64,000 bases of DNA, from positions 40,339,842 to 40,403,841 of the forward strand of contig CM059569.1 in the NCBI GenBank assembly GCA_030386875.1, read 5' to 3'. The stretch's first letter is position 1, and the number at the start of each line of letters is the position of its first letter. Made by a program: the position numbers and the translations under genes. Positions 59,201-64,000 of this stretch are shown here, piece after piece. The notes beneath the pieces are model-generated. The model did no database searches, was not told where the DNA came from, and saw only the letters and a list, made by a program, of their open reading frames with translations. The stretch is from Morinoia aosen. Lineage: Eukaryota > Arthropoda > Malacostraca > Amphipoda > Talitridae.

Positions 59201-62200
59201 TGATGCAGCCAGCGACTAACTGATGCAGCCAGCGACAAACTGATGCAGCCAGCGACTAACTGATGCAGCCAGCGACTAACTGATGCAGCCAGCGACTAAC
59301 TGATGCAGCCAGCGACTAACTGATGCAGCCAGCGACTAACTGATGCAGCCAGCGACTAACTGATGCAGCCAGCGACTAACTGATGCAGCCAGCGACTAAC
59401 TGATGCAGCCAGCGACAAACTGATGCAGCCAGCGACTAACTGATGCAGCCAGCGACAAACTGATGCAGCCAGCGACCAACTGATGCAGCCGGCGACAAAC
59501 TGACCGAGCCGGCGACAAATTGACCGAGCCGGCGACAAATTGACCGAGCCGGCGACAAATTGACCGAGCCGGCGACAAATTGACCGAGCCGGCGACAAAT
59601 TGACCGAGCCGGCGACAAATTGACCGAGCCGGCGACAAATTGACCGAGCCGGCGACAAATTGACCGAGCCGGCGACAAATTGACCGAGCCGGCGACAAAT
59701 TGACCGAGCCGGCGACAAATTGACCGAGCCGGCGACAAATTGACCGAGCCGGCGACAAATTGACCGAGCCGGCGACAAATTGACCGAGCCGGCGACAAAT
59801 TGACCGAGCCGGCGACAAATTGACCGAGCCGGCGACAAATTGACCGAACCGGCGACAAATTGACCGAGCCGGCGACAAATTGACCGAGCCGGCGACAAAT
59901 TGACCGAGCCGGCGACAAATTGACCGAGCCGGCGACAAATTGACCGAGCCGGCGACAAATTGACCGAGCCGGCGACAAATTGACCGAGCCGGCGACAAAT
60001 TGACCGAGCCGGCGACAAATTGACCGAGCCGGCGACAAATTGACCGAGCCGGCGACAAATTGACCGAGCCGGCGACAAATTGACCGAGCCGGCGACAAAT
60101 TGACCGAGCCGGCGACAAATTGACCGAGCCGGCGACAAATTGACCGAGCCGGCGACAAATTGACCGAGCCGGCGACAAATTGACCGAGCCGGCGACAAAT
60201 TGACCGAGCCGGCGACAAATTGACCGAGCCGGCGACAAATTGACCGAGCCGGCGACAAATTGACCGAGCCGGCGACAAATTGACCGAGCCGGCGACAAAT
60301 TGACCGAGCCGGCGACAAATTGACCGAGCCGGCGACAAATTGACCGAGCCGGCGACAAATTGACCGAGCCGGCGACAAATTGACCGAGCCGGCGACAAAT
60401 TGACCGAGCCGGCGACAAATTGACCGAGCCGGCGACAAATTGACCGAGCCGGCGACAAATTGACCGAGCCGGCGACAAATTGACCGAGCCGGCGACAAAT
60501 TGACCGAGCCGGCGACAAATTGACCGAGCCGGCGACAAATTGACCGAGCCGGCGACAAATTGACCGAGCCGGCGACAAATTGACCGAGCCGGCGACAAAT
60601 TGACCGAGCCGGCGACAAATTGACCGAGCCAGCGACAAATTGACCGAGCCGGCGACAAATTGACCGAGCCGGCGACAAATTGACCGAGCCGGCGACAAAT
60701 TGACCGAGCCGGCGACAAATTGACCGAGCCGGCGACAAATTGACCGAGCCGGCAACAAATTGACCGAGCCGGCGACAAATTGACCGAGCCGACGACAAAT
60801 TGACCGAGCCGGCGACAAATTGACCGAGCCGGCGACAAATTGACCGAGCCGGCGACAAATTGACCGAGCCGGCGACAAATTGACCGAGCCGGCGACAAAT
60901 TGACCGAGCCGGCGACAAATTGACCGAGCCGGCGACAAATTGACCGAGCCGGCGACAAATTGACCGAGCCGGCGACAAATTGACCGAGCCGGCGACAAAT
61001 TGACCGAGCCGGCGACAAATTGACCGAGCCGGCGACAAATTGACCGAGCCGGCGACAAATTGACCGAGCCGGCGACAAATTGACCGAGCCGGCGACAAAT
61101 TGACCGAGCCGGCGACAAATTGACCGAGCCGGCGACAAATTGACCGAGCCGGCGACAAATTGACCGAGCCGGCGACAAATTGACCGAGCCGGCGACAAAT
61201 TGACCGAGCCGGCGACAAATTGACCGAGCCGGCGACAAATTGACCGAGCCGGCGACAAATTGACCGAGCCGGCGACAAATTGACCGAGCCGGCGACAAAT
61301 TGACCGAGCCGGCGACAAATTGACCGAGCCGGCGACAAATTGACCGAGCCGGCGACAAATTGACCGAGCCGGCGACAAATTGACCGAGCCGGCGACAAAT
61401 TGACCGAGCCGGTGAAAAATTGACCGAGCCGGCGACAAATTGACCGAGCCGGTGAAAAATTGCCCGAGCCGGCGACAAATTGATCGAACCGGCGATAAAT
61501 TGACTGAGCCGGCGACAAATTGACTGAACAACATTAACATTATCAATTAGGTGAACCAGCGACAAAACACAATTTTAGATGACAAGGCAGCTCGTGGCAC
61601 GGACCTTCTTGACGACGCAGTTGCACTCCTCAGGCGAGAGGAGGTCGTGCGTGAGGTGCTGCACCGCCGCCAGCAGGTCCTCGCCTCCCAGGTACCCGTC
61701 CCCGTCAAAGTCTGTACCTCGCAACAAAAAATCTCAATTTTACCAGCTACAACACTCTTTGGTTTGTGCAAATATTGAAACTAAATCTCCAATTCTAGCT
61801 AAATGAAAAAAACTAAAATGGAGAGAAATTAATCGATGGAGTAATTGTAAAATTTTGTCTTTTACACTCAAGAAAAAAGAGGATGCAAACGTTTTCAGAA
61901 TACACACTGGGTGAGAAAACTTTAGTGAGTGAATAAATAAAACAATTAGGCTGGGGGGGCTTTCCCTCACAATCTATTCCTACCATTGAGTCATAAGAAG
62001 GGCTTAATGGAGAGGAAATACAATTCTCGCAACCCGTCAACATTTCTCCTACAAAACATTTCTCGACGATTGCGTTTCCTCATCATTGATAATGAGCGAT
62101 TCTATAATGTTGAAGCGATAAATCAGTGGCATTCGCTGACGCATAATTTATTTGCGCAAAAGAGTGCAGGAAGATTAGATTAGATTATTAATTATTTTAA

Positions 62201-63491
62201 GCCTCCCTATCCTCAACAAATGAGATCCAAAGAGAGGAAGGAAGAAGGCACCATTTAGTATGGAGTTAAAGGAACGTGGAATTTATGCAGAAATGGCACA
62301 GAAACAGTAAGATGAGGAAGAAGTTCATGAAAGAAGATCAAAGTCGAAGAAGAAAGTAGTAGGTGCTGAAAAACAGGACAGCAGTGAACCGAAAAAAGAT
62401 GGTCCGTAACAAAACAAAAACCTATGGTATTTTAACAAACAGAAAGCCTACCTAACCTTTGCCTCGGCCAACACATTGTCCTCCTGGGAGCGCTAATTCC
62501 CATAGATACAATAGTTGTATCCCCCTGAGGGGAGAGTGCAAGAAGTATCAGGACCATTCCCCAAAGCTGAACTTTTTTATTACCAAGGTTTCACTATCAC
62601 AGCAATCTCTCAATTTGAAGTGTTGAGTAACCGATGACACTGTTCGTATGTAACGATCTATTTAGCTCCGAAAATGCTACTCTTACTTAACATTTTTTCA
62701 AAGTTGTCAACCTGTTGATTGATGCACAATCATTTTTATGATTTACTACATTCCAGGGAAGTTCCACTTAATCACGAAATTATATTATTGACGCCAGAAT
62801 TTTACCCAATTCATTGTGTGTCTGAAGGCGCTGAAATTGTTTACCCTGTAATGAAACCATGAAAAGCTTAGAAGTCGGAAGATCATGCTTCTCATGAGGT
62901 TAAAAATTTTCTCAGGTAGGAAGATTAGATTAAATTAACCTTTCTAACCACAACAGAAGTATTTCCAAGAGAGGAAGGAACAAAGTTAATTTAGCACGGA
63001 ATTTATGCGACAAGTGTGTCCCTACGCCTTATACAAGAAGCGAGACTGAAAGAACTTCATGAAACAAGATAAACGTTGAAGAAGGAAGTAATAACTGAGA
63101 AATAGTGAAGAACATAAAAAATCCGTAACAAAACAAAAACCTATTCAATTTCCACAAGACGCTCACCTAACCTTGAGCCAGAGGTTTACTTAAGAGCGCT
63201 AATTCTTACACATAATATAGCATTGCCGTGATGAGTCCTAGGCAATAAATGAAAGGTGGCTGCGATTTCTATGCTGGAGGTGTCGCAAAGCTACTCGATC
63301 GTATGAGGATTATGCAGGACCGAAGCGACCAGCAGCAACGCACCATAGATTTTGAAGGCGTAGACGACCTTTATCTCCCTGGGGGCAGCTTCGGAGAAGG
63401 CAGAGAACAGGTCGAGGAACTGGTCAAAGTTGAGGTTGCTCGAGTTGTCTTCAGAGAAGACCTCGCAAATGCGGCGACGGAACGGGTTGTC
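47180..63491 (-). CDS. Cib2: Calcium- and integrin-binding protein, CIB2/CIB3 type (3' three exons)
   Basis: Exons 63,491-63,344, 61,711-61,605 and 47,290-47,180 join in phase into the last 121 residues of a CIB-family protein (about 187 aa usual); the 5' exons lie beyond the window. Visible: NPFRRRICEVFSED, then FDQFLDLFSAFSE, then the helix REIKVVYAFKIY leading into EF-hand 3 (DFDGDGYLGGED, Asp at position 12 as in other CIBs). EF-hand 4 follows (DMDCDGRLSPSE, Glu at 12), then the C-terminal helix YFLQNFRLRV. CIB2-type proteins bind calcium/magnesium and act in sensory cells and integrin-linked complexes. The 14.3-kb last intron holds a LINE and a 5-kb satellite. CIB2 versus CIB3 cannot be settled from this part. 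Confidence 0.85.
47296..47562 (-). repeat. Interspersed repeat with CRE and CCAAT motifs, copy 2, at the CIB splice acceptor
   Basis: Inverted copy of 44,735-44,975. It contains TGACGTCA on the plus strand near 47,388 and a 20-bp internal duplication (GCCAGATTTGGGCTAGCAGT and a variant). On the minus strand it runs directly into the splice acceptor of the CIB last exon. Confidence 0.75.
47655..48190 (+). repeat. Interspersed repeat family, one full copy plus a tandem 3' half
   Basis: The full copy (to about 48,013) starts with a TTAGATTATAT tail and ends with the hairpin GATACAATAGTTGTATCC and CCCTGAGGGG. A second 3' half (about 48,017-48,190) repeats AAGTAGTAGGTGCTG and CCCTGGGAGCGCTAA. Confidence 0.78.
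48191..49240. other. CIB intron sequence without recognised features
   Basis: No exon or repeat recognised; AT-rich. Confidence 0.5.
49283..49537 (+). CDS. GC-rich candidate exon or short ORF inside the CIB intron
   Basis: A GC-rich island (about 49,265-49,465) in AT-rich DNA holds a plus-strand frame ending at 49,537; its first ATG is near 49,331 (MSRRNAGPRPRF). The part after an acceptor-like ACCAAG reads NFRVHTRPVRIEPRAKG, basic and protein-like. A donor-like AAG|GTTTGTGAG follows at about 49,513. On the minus strand a consensus GTAAGT donor lies near 49,395, so an exon on either strand is possible. Family not recognised; it could also be a CpG-rich regulatory patch. Confidence 0.28.
   Translation: MPRRITALPLRRLDKRMSRRNAGPRPRFIKSALCACTYQALNFRVHTRPVRIEPRAKGVLKEKYKYPNILPTPKKIKVCERPLF
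49538..50221. other. CIB intron sequence without recognised features
   Basis: No exon or repeat recognised. Confidence 0.5.
50222..50535 (+). repeat. Interspersed repeat family copy
   Basis: Landmarks GAGGAAGGATGAAGGCACC, TAGTATGGAGTTAAGGGAA, GTAGTAGGTGCT, AAAAAAGATGGTC and the end hairpin GATACAATGGTTGTATCC are in family order. Confidence 0.8.
50536..52078. other. CIB intron, low-complexity AT-rich DNA
   Basis: T-rich tracts at 51,064-51,084 and 51,483-51,545, and TATATATGTAT runs near 51,588. No gene recognised. A hydrophobic 65-codon frame at 50,687-50,884 has no supporting signal. Confidence 0.55.
52079..52505. repeat. Degenerate tandem repeat, about 26-bp monomer in a larger repeat
   Basis: Monomers of the type TTGTCTATTAGTACGCCTCG recur, with variants ATGCCTCGTATGG and ACACCTCGGATGG. 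A block at about 52,129-52,285 is repeated at about 52,351-52,503 in the same monomer order, a higher-order repeat of about 222 bp. Confidence 0.78.
52506..53160. other. CIB intron sequence without recognised features
   Basis: AT-rich, nothing recognised. Confidence 0.5.
53161..53320 (+). repeat. 3' end fragment of the LINE family (upstream copy)
   Basis: GGTAGGATGCCATAGAAGTC through ATTGTTTAAAC matches the 3' UTR and tail at 55,141-55,305. A 5'-truncated older copy lying directly upstream of the longer one. Confidence 0.78.
53321..55305 (+). mobile_element. 5'-truncated non-LTR retrotransposon (LINE)
   Basis: Contains RT but no endonuclease, so it is truncated just before the RT domain. 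It ends with a 3' UTR and a short tandem tail of AAATTGTTT units, as in LINEs that end in microsatellites rather than poly(A). RT motifs suggest the Jockey/CR1/L2 group; a precise clade needs a phylogeny. Confidence 0.83.
53336..54889 (+). pseudogene. LINE reverse transcriptase, N-terminally truncated
   Basis: The frame is open from the truncation point (first ATG at 53,399) to TAG at 54,887-54,889, about 517 codons without a break. RT blocks: VTPIFKNGEK, NNYRPISMLP, the palm FLDFRKAFDCVDH, the HGVPQGSVLGPLLF block, catalytic FADDSTLS, then a thumb region and a C-terminal segment (LLMLYRTLISPYLQYGIEAW). The endonuclease domain is absent. An uninterrupted RT suggests a recent insertion, but a truncated LINE has no promoter and is not autonomous. 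It lies antisense to the CIB gene. Confidence 0.88.
55306..55474. other. CIB intron sequence between LINE and repeat
   Basis: Nothing recognised. Confidence 0.5.
55475..55840 (+). repeat. Interspersed repeat family copy
   Basis: Starts TTAGATTATTAGTTAG and AGCCTCCTATCCGC; ends CCCCCTGGGAGCGTTAATTC, ATAGATACAGTATTTCTATC and CCCCCTGATGGG. Confidence 0.8.
56085..56200 (+). repeat. LINE 3' end fragment
   Basis: ATAGCTATACTCAAATTTGA through TAAATTGTTTAAATTG matches 55,190-55,285. Confidence 0.75.
56395..56545 (-). repeat. LINE 3' end fragment, inverted, next to the satellite
   Basis: The reverse complement contains GACCATTGTACTAGACTTAA, AGAAACAATCTACTTCTG and GTGGTAAATAAT in LINE order. It ends about 35 bp before the first satellite unit and faces the copy at 56,085-56,200. 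Confidence 0.75.
56581..59500. repeat. Satellite array, family A: 146 units of 20 bp
   Basis: Unit TGATGCAGCCAGCGACAACT with variants ending ACAAAC and ACTAAC. Every unit is exactly 20 bp, so the phase never shifts over 2920 bp. The CAACT variant dominates the left end. CAACT and CAAAC form alternating blocks in the middle. CTAAC dominates from about 58,700. Lies in the last CIB intron. Confidence 0.97.
59501..61530. repeat. Satellite array, family B: 101 units of 20 bp
   Basis: Unit TGACCGAGCCGGCGACAAAT, almost invariant with about a dozen single substitutions in 2 kb. It joins family A at 59,501 without a gap and in phase; only one hybrid unit (TGATGCAGCC then GGCGACAAAC) marks the junction. 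The last units decay (TGATCGAACCGGCGATAAAT) toward the exon at 61,605. A stray half unit GAACCAGCGACAAA occurs at about 61,554. Confidence 0.97.
61605..61711 (-). CDS. Cib2: CIB exon with EF-hand 3
   Basis: Acceptor GGTACAG|AC supplies the rest of the Asp codon that opens the loop DFDGDGYLGGED. The exon ends ...CVVKK with donor AAG|GTCCGT in phase 0. The donor lies only about 75 bp from the last satellite unit. Confidence 0.87.
62170..62540 (+). repeat. Interspersed repeat family copy in the CIB intron
   Basis: Full-length copy from TTAGATTAGATTATTAATT to the end hairpin GATACAATAGTTGTATCC and CCCTGAGGGG. Confidence 0.82.
62541..62924. other. CIB intron sequence without recognised features
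   Basis: Nothing recognised. Confidence 0.5.
62925..63240 (+). repeat. Interspersed repeat family copy, diverged
   Basis: GAGAGGAAGGAACAAAG, TTCATGAAACAAGATAAACG, ACAAAACAAAAACCTATTC and TAAGAGCGCTAATTC keep the family order. Confidence 0.65.
63344..63491 (-). CDS. Cib2: CIB exon with EF-hand 2 region
   Basis: Acceptor GTGCGTGCAG|GAC. Encodes 49 residues from DNPFRRR to AFKIY plus one base. Donor TATG|GTGCGT in phase 1; the split Asp codon is completed by the next exon. Confidence 0.85.
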
Positions 63492-63534
63492 CTGCACGCA
63501 CAACCGGCCACTCAACCCACATAACTGCACTTCT

Positions 63535-63960
63535 TAAATTAGATTATATGCGAGTTTAAGCCTCCCTGACCGCTTCAAAAAAGAGCGCATCGAAGAATCG
63601 AAAGAGGAAGGCACCATTTAATATTGAGATAAGGGAATGCGGAACCTATGCAGAAGGGGCATAGAAACACTAAGTGGGGAATGAAGTTCACGAAACAAGA
63701 TAAAAGTTGAAGAAGAAAGTAGTAGGAGCTGAATAAAAGGACAGCAGTGAACTGAAAAAAGGTTGTCCTTAACAGATTAGATTAGCCGTTAGTTTTGGCC
63801 TCCCTACCCGCAGCGAGTTGTCCTTAATATATCAAAAACATTTTACTTCAACAAAAAAAGGCCCACCTAATTAACTCTCAGCTCGGAACCCCACATTTTC
63901 CCCCTGGGAGCGCTAATTTCCATGCATACAATAGTTGTCTCCCCCTCAGGGGCTGCGTGG
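63535..63960 (+). repeat. Interspersed repeat family copy with an internal restart
   Basis: A complete copy interrupted near 63,775 by a second family start (TTAGATTAGCCGTTAG), ending CCCCTGGGAGCGCTAA and CCCCCTCAGGGG. Confidence 0.75.
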
Positions 63961-64000
63961 CGGGATGATTAAAATACGTCTTATTATAAGTGATAAGGTT

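Noticed and set aside
56581-61530. CRISPR-like array
   Set aside because: Units are contiguous 20-bp repeats with no unique spacers, in a eukaryotic intron.
59356-61565. Three overlapping minus-strand frames of about 710 codons over satellite family B
   Set aside because: Same artefact as in family A. Identical peptide repeats in all frames and no other coding signal.
61547-61806. Short frames over the CIB exon with EF-hand 3 on both strands
   Set aside because: They are shadow frames. The minus-strand frame that gives DFDGDGYLGGED and joins the neighbouring exons in phase is the real one.

Overview
The window is nuclear DNA of an animal, almost certainly an arthropod and probably an insect. 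It has spliced genes with GT-AG introns, AT-rich introns around GC-rich exons, Gypsy-type LTR retrotransposons with tRNA primer sites, a non-LTR retrotransposon, MITE-like elements and a large 20-bp satellite. There is no bacterial-style operon, CRISPR array, rRNA gene or recognisable intact tRNA gene. Most of the sequence is mobile or repetitive. I recognise two conserved host genes.

Left part (1-18,423): two LTR retrotransposons are nested. The outer one (421-17,526) has 1.28-kb LTRs, a tRNA-Leu-type primer site and a target duplication GCGT. It has lost gag, protease and RT but keeps an open RNase H end plus complete integrase frame (1724-3550). A 9.7-kb element (6533-16,248) with 173-bp LTRs that look identical is inserted 12 bp inside its 3' LTR. 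This inner element has gag, a textbook -1 frameshift heptamer (TTTAAAC), pol with an internally deleted integrase, and a small membrane-protein ORF behind a strong splice acceptor. A third Gypsy element lies on the minus strand at 18,424-27,798. It has 2222-bp LTRs about 0.6% different, a perfect tRNA-Gly primer site, GATC target duplications and another heptamer (GGGAAAC). Its pol carries one in-frame stop and one 1-bp frameshift.

Middle part (27,799-43,400): a 182-bp tandem repeat, three long foldback (inverted-repeat) elements whose palindromic centres carry ATGGCGGC-type motifs, a 1.6-kb element with 28-bp terminal inverted repeats and TAA duplications, then the complete coding part of the F-actin capping protein beta subunit gene (plus strand, four coding exons, 278 aa). 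Its first intron holds a 1.17-kb TTAA-flanked MITE.

Right part (43,400-64,000): the 3' end of a calcium- and integrin-binding protein gene (CIB2/CIB3 type) runs on the minus strand. Three exons join into one continuous EF-hand reading frame (63,491-63,344; 61,711-61,605; 47,290-47,180). The 14.3-kb last intron contains a 5'-truncated LINE, several same-orientation copies of a roughly 370-bp interspersed repeat, a GC-rich candidate exon on the other strand, and an array of 247 perfectly phased 20-bp units (56,581-61,520). The array is made of two abruptly joined unit families and ends about 75 bp from the splice donor.

The most unusual items are the indel-free bipartite satellite inside the CIB gene, the outer LTR element whose deletion begins exactly at the edge of its primer site, its triplicated splice-acceptor module, and the unknown ORFs in the env position of both nested elements. 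All calls come from reading sequence and translations. No database search was run.
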